Shown: positions 33,145 to 44,573, counted from the first letter of the stretch. The stretch: DNA of 64,000 nt from Neostethus bicornis (GCA_902685375.1 LR738559.1:18579001-18643000); one strand, 5' to 3'. Notes: generated by a model not told the origin, from the sequence alone. Made by a program: numbers and translations.

Positions 33145-33465
33145 AGTGGCCAAAGTGGCGCCTGATGCACCAAAAAAGTCAGGTGTTCAAGTCCTTGGTG
33201 GGGCACGGCTTCAATCTCTGGTTTTTCTGTGTGGAGTGTGCATGTTCTCCTCGTTTACTCTGGGTACTATGATTTCCTCCCACCCTCTAAATACATGCAT
33301 GTTAGGTTGATTGGCTGCCATGAAATTTTCTCTAGGTATGAGTAGTTGTGTAGCTCCACAACACACTGGCGACCTGTTCAGGTTGTACCCTACCTCTCGT
33401 CTGTAATCAGCCGGGATGGGCTCCGGCACCCCAGTGAACCGTCATAGATAAGCAATTCAGGAGAT
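33145..33465 (+). repeat. Repeat G copy
   Basis: It contains TGTGTGGAGTGTGCATGTTC and CTGGCGACCTGTTCAGGTTG. It faces the next, inverted copy across 51 bp. Confidence 0.7.
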
Positions 33466-33516
33466 GAATGAGACACTACAACCTTCAAAAAAACGTGCAT
33501 TTTGGATTAAGTCAGT

Positions 33517-33856
33517 CAGTTAGTCGCCTTCTTAACCGCCTATCCCTTAGCCCATCCTGGCTGATTCAAGGCAAAGGGCAGGTTACACCCTGAACAGGTC
33601 GCCAGTCTGTCGCGGGGGCACACACACAAAATCATTCCTACGGGCAATATAGCACCGGCCAATCAACCTAGCATGCATGTTTTTGGAGGGTGGGAGGAAG
33701 CAGGAGAACCCAGAGAAAACCCACCCAGACATTGGGAGAACATGCAAACTCCACACAGAAAGGCCAGTGTTCCAAGCCTCGTCCCCACCCGGGACTTACA
33801 CCCACAACCGTCTTGATGTAAGGCCGCTGTGCTACCCACTGTGCCACCGTGCTGCC
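33517..33856 (-). repeat. Repeat G copy (inverted partner)
   Basis: CCTTCTTAACCGCCTATCCC tail at the left, GAACATGCAAACTCCACACA core, and CCACTGTGCCACCGTGCTGC head at the right. Confidence 0.8.
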
Positions 33857-33923
33857 CTTGGATTAAATGGTTTCTGAAGTTCCCTTCAGAAGTAAGTGTG
33901 TCGTCGGCTGGTGATCTGACTGG

Positions 33924-34147
33924 GGGGAGGCAATAGCTCAGTGGTAAAACGTTCACCCATAGACCAGGAGTTTTCCAGAAGTTCGCAGGTTCAAATCTCA
34001 CTGAATTCATGTCTAGGTGTCCATGGGGAAGACACCTAGAACCCCATTTCTCCCACCAATTGGCACCGTTGTGGCAGCCTGCTGCGGTGTAATACAGGCC
34101 ACAAATTTCCCCGTTGAGAGATGAATAAAGTATACGTTATTATTATG
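33924..34147 (+). mobile_element. tRNA-headed SINE with canonical A and B boxes
   Basis: A box TAGCTCAGTGG (33934-33944) and B box GGTTCAAATCT (33988-33998), correctly spaced for RNA polymerase III. The body is GACACCTAGAACCCC and GCAGCCTGCTGCGGTGTAAT; the tail is GATGAATAAAG followed by TTATTATTATG. It is not a tRNA gene because the 3' half departs from a tRNA. Confidence 0.8.
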
Positions 34148-34561
34148 GTGTACCCTGCCTCTTACCTGCTTTAAGGCCGGATTCAAGGCGCCCCCCATAG
34201 CTCTACAGAACCCTGTGTTGGACGAGTTCATTTAAAACATGATCATGTCAACAACTAAAAGATGTTATGTAGAAATTGTTTCATCACTATGTCTCCGATT
34301 TAAATCCTATTGTTGCCATGCCAACACACTGAAGAAACTCCTGAAAGGCCGCTAAGACGATTAGAAATATCTTGCAGAAAAGAGTTATTTCTGTAACAGA
34401 AACCATGTTTCGAAGCGGTGCTTGGTACTGTAACTCTAAATATAACCCAAGTGGTTCAAGCTGAGAACAAAAGACCTGATTTTACGCTGATTCAAAGCTG
34501 TGTGATGAAACAAACAGCTTTTAAAAAGGTTTAATAGCGACATTGTACAGTATTACGACCA
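34148..34561. other. No feature recognised
   Basis: Unique sequence without coding support. Confidence 0.35.
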
Positions 34562-35075
34562 GTGGTGGATGAAGTACTCCCTTTTTGTACTTAAGTAAAA
34601 GTGCAGATAATTAGGCAAAAAAAAAAAGCAAAAGTATCAATAAAAAAAATCTACTTAAGTAAAATTACAAAAGTAATTGGTGTGAATTTTGGTATTCAAC
34701 CATAATTCGAATGTTATTTTTTGTGCTGTCGGGTAACAGATAAATATTGTGTAATGATGGCTCAACTTTTTATTTAAAAGTAAACACAACGAACAACAAT
34801 TTTCTGACTCTTTTTTAATTTGTTCCATATTTGATGTTAATTTTTTGGCAGTTAATGACTGCGAATAATGTTTACTCTCAATTCTTATTGGTCCTCGATT
34901 CATTACTTCTTCTCCCTCTTGGAGACTAAATCTAAAAAACTGCATATTTTTCAAATTTTTGGACCGAAAATGTAACAAACAATGCAAAACACACTTTTAA
35001 AATGTAGCGGAGTACAAGTACAAATATTTGCTCTGAAAATGTAGTGAAGTAAAAGTAAAAAGTACAGGTCTAAGT
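34562..35075 (+). mobile_element. hAT-AAGTA copy, 3' truncated
   Basis: Left end CAGTGGTGGATGAAGTACTC and AAGTA repeats are present. It stops at AAAAAGTACAGGTCTAAG and is joined directly to a hAT-GGGCC body. Confidence 0.7.
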
Positions 35076-35528
35076 TTCTGACGTTTGACTAAAGGGCCGG
35101 AACAGGATCAGATGGATGGCATGCTTTGGTAACGGTTAGATTAGACCAATAGAATGGCACGTTAGATTTTAAACGAGCGCGCTAAATGTTTCATCAAGAT
35201 TGTTAAATTTCAAATCTAGCGTGCTAGGTCTGAAATCTAGTGCGATAGCACTTAAAAACGTGCATTTAGCGGCGCTCGGTTTGAAATCTAAACCCTTGAC
35301 GTAACATTTTGCTTGTTTTTAACATCTAACACGCTTGTTTACGTGCGTATATTGGGCCCAATGGCTTTCCATGTCATAGAGTGTGCCATCTAGTGAGAAA
35401 ACATCAGAATTGCATGGGAAATAAAACTAACATGGTTTATTAATTTACTTTTTTCACGTTCGGCGGGCCGGATTAAAACATTTAACGGGCAGCATGTGGC
35501 CCGCGGGCCATACTTTGCCCATGCCTGA
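35076..35528 (+). mobile_element. hAT-GGGCC copy, left end missing
   Basis: It runs from CTGACGTTTGACTAAAGGGC through GGATGGCATGCTTTGGTAAC to GGCGGGCCGGATTAAAAC and TACTTTGCCCATGCCTG. Confidence 0.65.
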
Positions 35529-35955
35529 ACTAGTATGAGATAATTAAAAAAGGATATTTTGGATTGTTTTCACTTTTTAATAAACTGTACTTGAGCGTTG
35601 TCTCATTTTGGCGTAAACAAACTGACGTCATGACTGTATTTATGTTCCTGGAGACAGTTGTTGATGTGAGCAGCCCTGCCCCCGCTCCAATTCCAACCGG
35701 CCTCACATGACACCTGCCACCTCCTGACAAAAGCATGTGGAAAACAACCTGGCAAGTGAGACACAACTATCACAGTATCTCTGTAGAAATGAGCCTAATC
35801 TCATAAAAAACCCCTAGTGGGCCAAAATGGGCAAAACATATCGTAGAATTTATATTCTCAAAAACTTTTTTTTCTAAATTTAGACTTTTCTGATACCAAA
35901 GAATTGACTGTCCGCATTAGTAGTGCAACACAAGGTGGCAGGACTGGTGAACCCT
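35529..35955. other. No feature recognised
   Basis: No coding or repeat-family match beyond low-complexity runs. Confidence 0.35.
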
Positions 35956-35957
35956 AT

Positions 35958-36370
35958 AAACCACTGTGCCACGTGGTTAGCACAGTGGCCTCATAGCAAG
36001 AAGATTGGGGTTTAAGTCCCGGGTGGAATTGAGGCTTGACACACTTGCCTTTCTGTGTGGAGTTTGCATGTTCTTCCCATTTATGTGTGCGTTTTCTCTG
36101 GTGTCCTCCCACCCTCCAAAAACATGCATGTTAGCTTGATTGGCCGCTATGAAATTGCCCCTTTGTGTGTGTGGCCTTCAATAGACTTGTGACCTGTTCG
36201 GAGTGTATCCTGCCTCTTGCCTTAAGGTAGCCGGGATAGGCTGCGGCACCCCCTGCAATCCCATTTGGGACAAGTGGTTCAGAAGACGAAACGAAAAAGT
36301 TACAGATCACACACCAGGATTTGTGCATGTTTAGGGTGTATCTTGCCTCTTGCCTTAAAGCAGCCAGGTC
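35958..36370 (+). repeat. Repeat G copy with extra tail duplicate
   Basis: Main copy 35958-36290 with GTGTGGAGTTTGCATGTTCT. A second tail piece GGGTGTATCTTGCCTCTTGC at about 36335-36370 repeats its 3' portion. Confidence 0.7.
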
Positions 36371-36371
36371 A

Positions 36372-36590
36372 GGCTAGCCAGCCAGCCAGCCAGCTAGCCA
36401 GCCAGCCAGCCAGCTAGCCAGCCAGCTAGCTGGTAGTTGGTATTCTATAGTTGGTATTCTATAGTTACGATATCTATAGAAGAATTGTAACGATCTAAAA
36501 AAGCTCGCTCTAGCTAGCTCGCTAGCTACCATCTCTAGCTAGCTCGCTAGCTACCACCTCTAGCTAGCTCGCTAGCTCGCTAGCAGGATA
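36372..36590. repeat. AGCC / GCTAGCTC microsatellite cluster
   Basis: 36372-36435 is an AGCC-AGCT run. 36503-36586 is built of TAGCTAGCTCGCTAGC, which is self-complementary. Short TATAGTTGGTATTCTA repeats lie between. Confidence 0.85.
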
Positions 36591-36890
36591 GATAGATGAT
36601 AGATAAATAAAAACTTTATTAATGTCCCGCAAGAGAAATTCTGGTGTCCAACAGCAACAGAAATCACACAAGCTGTACATAGAAAATAAAATAAAAACAA
36701 CATACATACAATAATAAAAATAAAATGGGACTCAGTTCCTTCCAGAAACATCTGATCTATTAAATTGCCCGAGGGCTGAAGGGAGGAACGACCTCCTAAA
36801 GCGCTCAGTCCTGCAGCGCAGTGAGAGGAGTTTGTTACTTTGTGTCGTCTTTTGGGTCGTGATAAAATCATGTAGAGGGTGACGGGTGTT
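36591..36890 (-). mobile_element. LINE 3' end (Rex1-like)
   Basis: It begins with GATAGATAGAT then ACTTTATTAATGTCCCGCAA, the usual inverted 3' tail of fish LINEs with a tetranucleotide end. The remaining part resembles 3' coding sequence (GGAGGAACGACCTCCTAAAG). Family assigned by tail only. Confidence 0.5.
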
Positions 36891-37960
36891 ATTCAGGATA
36901 CCCTGCATTATGATGCCATCGCTTAAATTGTATTTCTTAAAATAAAAAAATCACAAATAGCACAAACAAATTTTTTTACAGCACAAACGATTGGGCTGGA
37001 TGACGTCATATTGATTTATAAAAGAATAGTAATAGTATAGTAATAGTAGTAGAATCTTAAAAAAAAAAACTAAAATAGCACAAACAAAAATTTTTACAAC
37101 ACAAACGTTGCATAAACAATTGACATATTTTTTGTCCATTTTTGTGTATATTTTTTAAGAGGGGCCAGCTTCACGGAGGTCAAAAATGATAAAGTATTAT
37201 TCTGCTATTCATAAAAATTTCATCATCATTTAGTCACTAAATATGTTTGGGTTCACATAAAATAAAAATAATAGGAACCCTCATTTCTATTTTCTACCAG
37301 TACGTTCAATAAACACTACTTCATCCAGGTTTTAATATCCAACATGTTTCCTACCACTGGTCTGTAGATGAATGAAAGTCCCTGTGGGCGGTACATTCGG
37401 GTCTGATTTATGGTCACTCTCAGGTTTATGGTGATCTAAATATGACCACACGGCTAAGTTGTTTACTCAGACCTCAGACGTACGCATGTACAACCAGGAG
37501 TGGAAAGAATGCAGTGATGTCCTCCCGCTTATCGTACAAACAAAAGCCTCTGATAAACTCTCCTTAGAAACCAGCCGAGTACACAGCGTTCCGTATCTCT
37601 TGTGCATGTTGTCGTGTAAAGGAATTCTGAGTCATCCCATGCGTGATGTTTTGCACAGACGCAGTGTGAGGTGCTGGAGTTAGATAATCCTAAAATGTAA
37701 CCTGAGATGATTAATTCCTGTTGTACTGGTAGTTCTGGAATGAGCTGCGAGATTCTTAGAAAGATCTGGAAAAAATCCAACTAAGGGAAAAGGACAATGT
37801 CGTTAAAGTTATAATTAACGAGTTGCACAGTTCAAATATGCAATTAATGCAACAAATAGAACAAATGCAGCTTTTAAATTGTGGGGTGAGCGGTAAACAA
37901 ATATATAGAACTAAAACCTCCTAATCAAACAGCATCTCAATTTTTCAGAAATTGGAGACA
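36891..37960. other. No feature recognised
   Basis: AT-rich in the first half. 37374-37790 is more balanced, with short open frames but no domain. Confidence 0.35.
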
Positions 37961-37964
37961 AAAA

Positions 37965-38150
37965 AGGAGAGTTTGGTCCTTGGTTGGTGCAGACAGTAGG
38001 AGGAGGAGCGCAGGTCTCGGACAGTGGTGTGGAGGGTTAGGAGTTCTTGGAGATAAACAGGTGCAGTGCCGTGTATGCACTGATGGGTGAGGAGGCAGAG
38101 CTTGTACTGAATTCTATATTGACCTTTCACCTGAATCCCTCTAAATGTGG
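37965..38150 (-). mobile_element. LINE-C fragment (RT C-terminal peptide)
   Basis: The minus frame encodes KGQYRIQYKLCLLTHQCIHG, then TAPVYLQELLTLHTTVRDLR and LHQPRTKL, the conserved post-RT segment of L1/L2-type fish LINEs (pattern: K L L ... G ... P Y L ... LRSS ... P R T). Confidence 0.65.
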
Positions 38151-38184
38151 GATTTTCTTGCCTCCACAATAAGGACTCAGGTAG

Positions 38185-38434
38185 CAGGGGCGGATCCAGG
38201 GGGGCAGTAGGTGCATCTGCCCCCCCTCCCCTTTTTGGTCCACAAAAAAGAAAAGAAGACAGGAAAGGGGACAAGTCAAGCTATCCCCATGCAGGGCCAG
38301 CAAATAGGCCACCAAAATGCAGGAAAATGACTTATTTTTCAAAATGTTTTGGGGCGGGGGCGAGAGGGGTGGAAACTGGCTTTGTCAATGACCTCACGCC
38401 CCCGCGCCCCCCCTTTAGAAAATTCTGGATCCTT
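38185..38434. mobile_element. CAGGGGCGGATCC-type MITE
   Basis: Left end CAGGGGCGGATCCAGG. The right end near GAAAATTCTGGATCC lacks the final bases. Related sequence sits inside the hAT-AAGTA copies at 30283, 49142 and 57013, where the right end GGATCCGCCCCTG or TAGATCCGCCCCTG is kept. Confidence 0.6.
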
Positions 38435-38627
38435 CTGTGTGTGCGTCCTTCTGTTCTCATGTAATCTGTGCTTCTGTCCCAAACCAGCAAAGGGCTTTAA
38501 ATGTAACTGCCTACAGTTACTCACTGCCGACCATCTGATTAAGTTTTCAGGGTCATCCAACCATACAGTAAGTCAAGTTATGAAGGCGTTACCACTAGAG
38601 GCGTTTTGCCATTTTGAAACCCTGTCC

Positions 38628-38810
38628 TCCAGCTAATCCGGGAGGATCCCAAGGTGTTCTCGGTCCAGCTGAGAGATATAGCCTGCCTGGCATGTTCTGG
38701 GTCTGTTTCTGGGTCTCCTTCCAGTGGGACATGCCTGGACAAGCTCACCATCAAATCAGCCAGGTGGTATCCTAATCATGATGCCCCACATCCAACAGTC
38801 CCATGACACG
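38628..38810 (-). mobile_element. Diverged LINE-A-related 3' fragment
   Basis: CCAGCTAATCCGGGAGGATC, CCAGCTGAGAGATATAGCC and TCTCCTTCCAGTGGGACATG align in order with LINE-A but with many substitutions, so it is an older copy or a sister subfamily. Confidence 0.55.
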
Positions 38811-38837
38811 TTTTGATTTCATAGTAACAGTCATCGT

Positions 38838-39187
38838 CAGTCATCTTCTTATCCGTTAGTCCCTTTCGGGGGTTGCGGGGGGTGCCGGAGCCCATCCCAT
38901 CTGATTTAAGGTGAAGGGCAGGGTACACCCTGAACAGGTCGCCACTCTGTTGCGGGGCCTCACACATACAAACATCCACACACACTCATTCCTAGGGGCA
39001 ATTTGGTACCGGCCAATCAACCTAGCATGCATGTCATTGGAGGGTGGGAGGAAACCCACGCAAACACGGGGAGAACATGCAAACTCCACACAGAGAGGAC
39101 AGTGTTCCAAGCCTCGTCCCCACCCGGGACTCGAACCTACGACCTTCTTGCTGTGAGGCCACTGTGCAACCCACTGCGCCACCGTGC
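38838..39187 (-). repeat. Repeat G copy, near full length
   Basis: Tail CATCTTCTTATCCGTTAGTC at the left, GAACATGCAAACTCCACACA in the body, B-box complement GGGACTCGAACC near 39125, and head CCACTGCGCCACCGTGC. Confidence 0.8.
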
Positions 39188-39394
39188 TTTCATAGTAACA
39201 AAAAATTAAAAAACATTACACATGAAAATTTCAATTTTGTCATCAAATCTTGTGCCCTGTGTTTTTGCAGTTTCCATGGAAACGTCTGGTTGCTTGCATG
39301 AGAAAGCAACCCATGCAACTGGAGGTGCACCCTCGGGCCCAGTGAAATACAGAAGGGCCAGTTTGGTGTTCTTCACTGCGGTTAGGCTTTGTGA

Positions 39395-39530
39395 CGCATT
39401 CCTGACTCCTGCCTTTGGGTGGCCAGGTTGGACACAGTGCGACCGGACTGGGACGCCAGTGGATAGGGGCGAGGGGGCACTCAAATTTCCCTTCGGGGAT
39501 AATAAAGTATATTCAATTAAATTCAAACAG
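39395..39530 (+). mobile_element. LINE-type 3' tail
   Basis: GGGACGCCAGTGGATAGG, TTTCCCTTCGGGGATAATAA and AGTATATTCAATTAAATTCA. It is the inverse counterpart of 59225-59345. Confidence 0.5.
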
Positions 39531-39535
39531 ACCTC

Positions 39536-40060
39536 AAACAGACCATTCATTACAAATACAGCTTGTGATACAGGGCAGGCGGAGGCATATCGTTCAATGC
39601 GTTGGCACAGAAACCCTTTGACTTATCTGACCTAGACAGATCCCTGTGCCATGTCAGCAGGGTATAGCATTCAGTAAGATGAAACCGTTCTAAGCGAAGC
39701 ATCAGGACACGAGGCTCTTTGAAAATTACTTATTGCACCACTTTTCTCTGTTGGAGCCATTTTTCTTTGGGTTTCTACATATTTGCACAAATTGCTGCTT
39801 CAATTTTCTGACATTTAAATTTCTACTAAACACAAACTTGCAGCTGATCATGAGTTACATAATTTAAGAGATCGTTAGTGACCCTTAAAAACCAGAAACA
39901 AGACATCTCTGTTTTCTAAACAGAGAAGGATAATAGTGGCGTTCAGCTTGGATTCCTACTGGTGCCACAAAGGTTTGGATGAAAACTGACTTTTTACTTC
40001 AGCATGGTTACATAAAAGTGGAATCTGCATTTGTTCTGATTAGCAATATACTCTAATTAA
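39536..40060. other. No feature recognised
   Basis: Unique AT-rich sequence. A 40-bp repeat G scrap (ACCCTGAACAGGTCGCCAGT) follows at 40063-40102. Confidence 0.4.
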
Positions 40061-40129
40061 AAAGGCAGGGTACACCCTGAACAGGTCGCCAGTCTGTCCC
40101 GGGGTGCACGGTTGTAGAATGCTTCAAAA

Positions 40130-41110
40130 TAAAAAAGACTACTTTTACAGAATTAGAATTAAAATTAGAAATGATTTTATTGCCATGATCAATGAAGATG
40201 ATCAGAGACTAGCACCTTCCTGTGGTACTACTGCGCAAAGTGTGCATAAGTCCAATAGCAGAAGGGACGAAGCTGTTTTTGTGGCGGGACGTTCTGGTCC
40301 GAATGGACTGGAGCCTCCTCCCCGAGGGGAGTCGCTCAAAAAGTCCATGTCCAGCTGCTATCCGACCTGCACGCCCCCGAGTCCTGGAGACGTACAGGTC
40401 ATGGAGAAATGGAAGGCTGCAGCCAATCACCTTCTCCGCAGAGCGCACAATGCGCTGCAGTCTATGTTTGTCCCTGGCTGTGGCTCCAGCGTACCACACG
40501 GTGATGGAGGAGGTGAGGATGGACTCGATGATGGCTGTGTAAAACTGCACCAACATCTGGGCGGGCAGCTTGGCTTTCTTCAACTGCCACAGAAAGTACA
40601 TCCTCTGCTGGGCTTTTTTGATCAGGGAGCTGATGGACGGCTCACACTTTAGGTTCTGTGTGATGGTAGTGCCGAGGAAGTGGAAAGAATCTACAGTGGT
40701 GATGGGGGAGTCTGTCAGTACAAGTTGGGGAATGGAGTTATGTCATGGGGTGCTGATCAGGGAGCTGATGGATAGCCCCCACCTTAGGTCCTGTGTGATG
40801 GTAGTGCTAAGGAAGTGGAAAGAGTCTACAGTGGTGATGGGGGAGTCTGTCAGTGTAAGGGGGGGAATGGAGTTATATCATAGGGTGCTGATCAGCGAGC
40901 TGATGGACAGCCCCTACTTTAGGTCCTGTGTGATGGTAGTGCAGAGGAAGCGGAAAGAGTCTACAGTGGTGATGGGGGAGTCTGTCAGTGCAAGGGGGTT
41001 TAAAGGGGTTGTGACTCTCCTGAAGTCCACGATCATCTCCACTGTCTTCTGAGCGTTGAGCTCCAGGTTGTTGTTGCTGCACCAGGACACCAGCCGGTCT
41101 ACCTAAATTA
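40130..41110 (-). mobile_element. LINE-C fragment with internal 135-bp tandem repeat
   Basis: Minus frames encode, from 5' to 3', DRLVSWCSNNNLELNAQKT-like sequence, then AQMLVQFYTAIIESILTSSI, RDKHRLQRIVRSAEKVIGCS and RTRGRAGRIAAGHGLFERLP, the C-terminal region of an L2/CR1-type reverse transcriptase. The product is broken by the tandem duplication at 40620-41024. Confidence 0.75.
40620..41024. repeat. 135-bp tandem repeat, three units
   Basis: GATCAGGGAGCTGATGG or its variant GATCAGCGAGCTGATGG starts at 40620, 40755 and 40890. Each unit is 135 bp, exactly 45 codons, so the frame is preserved through the repeats. Confidence 0.9.
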
Positions 41111-41837
41111 GTCTTCATCCAGATTGCCTATTGCTGTTGAATTCGTTCTGTTTTCTTCCGCTTATCAGGGGCCGGGTTCGCAGGTGTGTGACATCAGAAA
41201 TCAATCTCAGGTGTCCCTAATCAGGGTGATAAGGAAGGTCCAGGGCTCGCTCTGGCGGCAGAATCACGACAATCGAGATCTGGACGAGATCGAGAACTGG
41301 ACGACAAATTCTGGAAGCCCTTAAATTTGAAATGTACACCCTAATGTTCAAATTGGTGCATTTTATAACTTTAACGAAAACAAATCCAAAACATGTCTAT
41401 CACCAAAAAGCATGGTTCAGTTGACATGAAACGAAACACGCACATTTTTTATGACAAAACATTTGCATCATACAGTAGTTTGAAGCATAAACCTTCAAAG
41501 TACCAGTTGAGTTTTTTTCCAGCTCACTGCAACCATCTGCAGGAAAAATTAGGAACAGCCAAAAGGAGCACTTACAAAAAAACTTCATGCTACCATGTTG
41601 GTGATAAACCCACCTACTGTAAGTTTCGGTCCCATAAGGTTGTCCAGGGAGGGCCAACCAATCATGTTGGATATTTATGTACGTTGTGGAATTTTTTTCC
41701 ACCCACAGCAGCATGAAGTCTGATACCCGTGTACCCGTGTCGGTGCAACGAGTGTGTGAGTCCATTGCATTTATGTAATAACTTGTAGACAGATGAACAA
41801 AATACTTCACACGTTAAAATATATGTGATATATTTAC
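41111..41837. other. No gene; 40-bp LINE-A tail scrap at 41143
   Basis: TTCTTCCGCTTATCAGGGGC at 41153 resembles the LINE-A 3' end. The rest is unassigned. Confidence 0.4.
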
Positions 41838-42215
41838 ACGGATACAAGCGGCTGAAATGAGCTTCCTCTGCAGGGTGGCTGGGCTCTCACTCAGAGATTG
41901 GGTGAGGAGCGCTGCAATCCGGGAAGAGCTTGATGTCGAGCTGCTCTTCTTCCAGGTCGAGAGGAGCCAGATGGGGTGGTTTGGGCATCTTGTCAGGATG
42001 CCCCCCGAGCGCCTCGCTGGTGAGGTGTTTTGGGCACACCCCAAGGCATGGAGACCAAAAGACAGACCCCAGACCTGCTGGAGAGACTCTGTCTCACAGC
42101 TGGCAGGGGAATGTTTCAGGATGCTTCTGGGTTAGCTGGAGGATGCAGCTGGGATGAGAGAAGCCTGGGCTTCCTGTCTGAGGTTGTTGCCCCCGTGACC
42201 CAGCTCCTGACAACA
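41838..42215 (+). mobile_element. LINE-A fragment
   Basis: It starts CACGGATACAAGCGGCTGAA and encodes MSFLCRVAGLSLRDWVRSAA and QMGWFGHLVRMPPERLAGEV. It ends GTGACCCAGCTCCTGACAAC without the usual GGAACGG terminus. Confidence 0.75.
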
Positions 42216-42596
42216 TAACCCAAAAATGACCAAATTAGACCCATTAAAAACAGTTTAAATTGAATTGCTGACAAAATTCAAAGTCTTGAGGTTGACTTTT
42301 AAAAAAATTTATACAACCTAGGAAATGGGGGAAGAACAAAAATTCATTTCAAAGCTTCAGGTAAACCAAAAACCCAAAAAAGACACGTTGGCCGCATTAT
42401 TATTGCAAGAAAAAGATGAGGTGTTGTATTCCTTTACGAGTGGGTGGGTTTTTTTCCCAATTGTCCTGCTTTCACCTACCAAAATGGGGCAATGAACGTG
42501 TGAAGTTATCAGAGTTAAGGAATGATCCTCAAGAAGAAACTACCTGGTGATCTAAGATCTAATGAAACACATTCAGTCAGCTCAAAGTAACAAATG
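42216..42596. other. No feature recognised
   Basis: Unique AT-rich spacer. Confidence 0.35.
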
Positions 42597-43740
42597 TAAA
42601 ATTGCTTCCATCTAACCCTATCTCCTGTATCCTCTTTGGTCACACCAACTATCTTCATGTCTTCCTTCACTGTATCCATGAACCTCCTCTTTGGTCTTCC
42701 TCTAGGCCTCTTTCCTGGTGGTTCCAAACCCAGCATCCTTCTTTCGATGTACTCTCTCTCTCTCCTCTGCACATGTCCAAACCATCTCAGTCTGGCCTCT
42801 CTGACTTTATCTCCAAAACCTCTAACATGTGCTGTTCCTCTGATCCTGTCCATCCTGGTCACTCCCAGAGAGATCCTCAGCATCTTCATCTCTGCTACCT
42901 TCATCTCTGTTTCCTGTCTTTTCCTCAGTGCCACTGTCTCTAGACCAGGGGTGGCCAAACTTTTACACTCGCGGGCCACATTGAGTTCTGACGTTTGACA
43001 AGCAGGCCGGATCCGAGGGAGGGAGCGCGAGGGGCGGGGCGCGTGATGTCATAGACAAAAAGCCCTTTAGAAAATCCTGGTGGATGACATGCTTTGGTAA
43101 CCACTAGTTTAGACTGGTTAAATGGCGTGCTAGACTATTTTTTTCCTCCTTTTATTAATTGCCGCCATTTTAGAAAATTGGGTGGGGCTCAGATACTAAT
43201 TTGCTGTTCCTATTTTAGCATCTAGATGGCAGCATTTAGAACACGCAGGTAACAGCGCTGCTGCCCAATGTATTAAGTAATTCTACACGCGGGCCAGGCG
43301 CTATTGATTTTATGACGGAGGCTGCGGGCCGGATGAAAATTGACAACGGGCCGCATTTGGCCCACGGGCCAGACTTTGGACATGTCTGATGTAGACCAAT
43401 CAGCATGGCCGGTCTCACCACGGTTTTGTACACTTTTCCTTTCATTTTAGCCGAAACTCTTCTATCACACATCACACCTGACACTTTTCTCCACCCGTTA
43501 CAGCCACTCTGCACATGCTTCTTCACCTCTTTTCCACACTCTCCATTAATCCTTAGTACTGAAAATCTTCCACCTTCTTTATCTCTTCTCCCTGTAACCT
43601 CACTTTTCCATTTGGATCCCACTCTGACTGATCTTCATTCCTCTTCTTTCTAGTGCAAACCTCCACCTCTCCAGCTTTTCCTCCACCTCTTCCGTCCTCG
43701 GACTACAGATCACAATGTCATCTGCAAACATTATTATCAT
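42597..43740 (-). mobile_element. LINE-B fragment interrupted by a hAT
   Basis: Part one 42597-42949 encodes LRKRQETEMKVAEMKMLRIS, RLRWFGHVQRREREY and GKRPRGRPKRRFMD. Part two 43385-43740 extends upstream in the LINE and includes the reverse transcriptase catalytic motif MFADDIVIC (FADD at about 43717-43728) and KLERWRFALERRGMKIS. The gap is a hAT-GGGCC insertion. Confidence 0.8.
42950..43390. mobile_element. hAT-GGGCC insertion within LINE-B
   Basis: Left end AGGGGTGGCCAAACTTTTAC, right end ACGGGCCAGACTTTGGACATG. The flanking 8-mers TCTAGACC and TGTAGACC match at 7 of 8 positions. The uninterrupted LINE-B copy at 31632-32290 reads straight through this point (TCTCTAGACCAATCAGCA). Confidence 0.8.
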
Positions 43741-44573
43741 GATTGTTTTTAAGTAGATCTGAAAAATTAAAGTTCTTTTTGATGATTTAAAGAAGGATGT
43801 AACTCCATCTGATTTCCAGAAGATGTCAGAAGAACTGTTTTTCTGTCCCTGTTTAAACATGAACCCTCAGACAAAAGAATCCATTCAGATCCAAACCTAG
43901 AAACACAACCTGAAGAATTCTGCAGTTTAACTCTTAATAAACCATGATAATGAAATGTTTTCCATCATGCACAGTGGTTTTCTTTATGTTCCATGAAAAA
44001 ATAATCTCAGATTTGACCTTTTATGGTAATAAATGACATTTTTTTAGGCTCAGCCAGAAAATTATGGGTTTCCCCGTTAGAGATTTTTTTTATTTTCATG
44101 GTGTGTGTGTCATGTCATAAAAATGTATTAGAAAGTGTTTAGAAGTAGTTTTTGGAGTTCTACACCTCGGAGTGGGCGTGGTTTAGAATAGCAAGCTGTA
44201 ATCCTATTGGTGGATGGTTGGTCAGGACGACAGCAGAGAAACTCCAGGAAAACACACACTTACACACGGTTAACGGACTGAGATCCACATCTTGAGTTCT
44301 TATGATCAGGATATTTTTCAACCATTTTTACTTTCAAACTGGAAATCTAACCTAAAATTGTTTTTGATCTCATAGATTTTTTTTTTTGTAATATGTTGTG
44401 AATTTTTTTTTTATTAATTATGTGTGAAGTTCTAATTGGAGTCAATTTTTGAATGAAAAAAAATGTTCAGATCTGCTGATTAAAAAAGAGGAGGTAATGA
44501 TCAGATTGTGTTTAAAGAAAATTTATTAAAGGATTTCATCAAGATTTTTATTTGAAAACGTAAAAACATCAGA
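43741..44573 (+). other. Upstream region of myo1d exon 1
   Basis: No upstream coding exon is seen. GGAGTGGGCGTGG near 44170 and an ATTGG (inverse CCAAT) near 44205 could belong to the promoter. No CpG island. The transcription start is unknown. Confidence 0.3.

Noticed and set aside
36372..36590. Direct repeats that might suggest a CRISPR-like array
   Set aside because: They are simple tetranucleotide runs with no spacers, in a vertebrate genome.
40570..41052. 160-codon plus-strand frame with three repeated blocks
   Set aside because: It is the antisense shadow of the tandem duplication in the LINE-C minus-strand reading frame.
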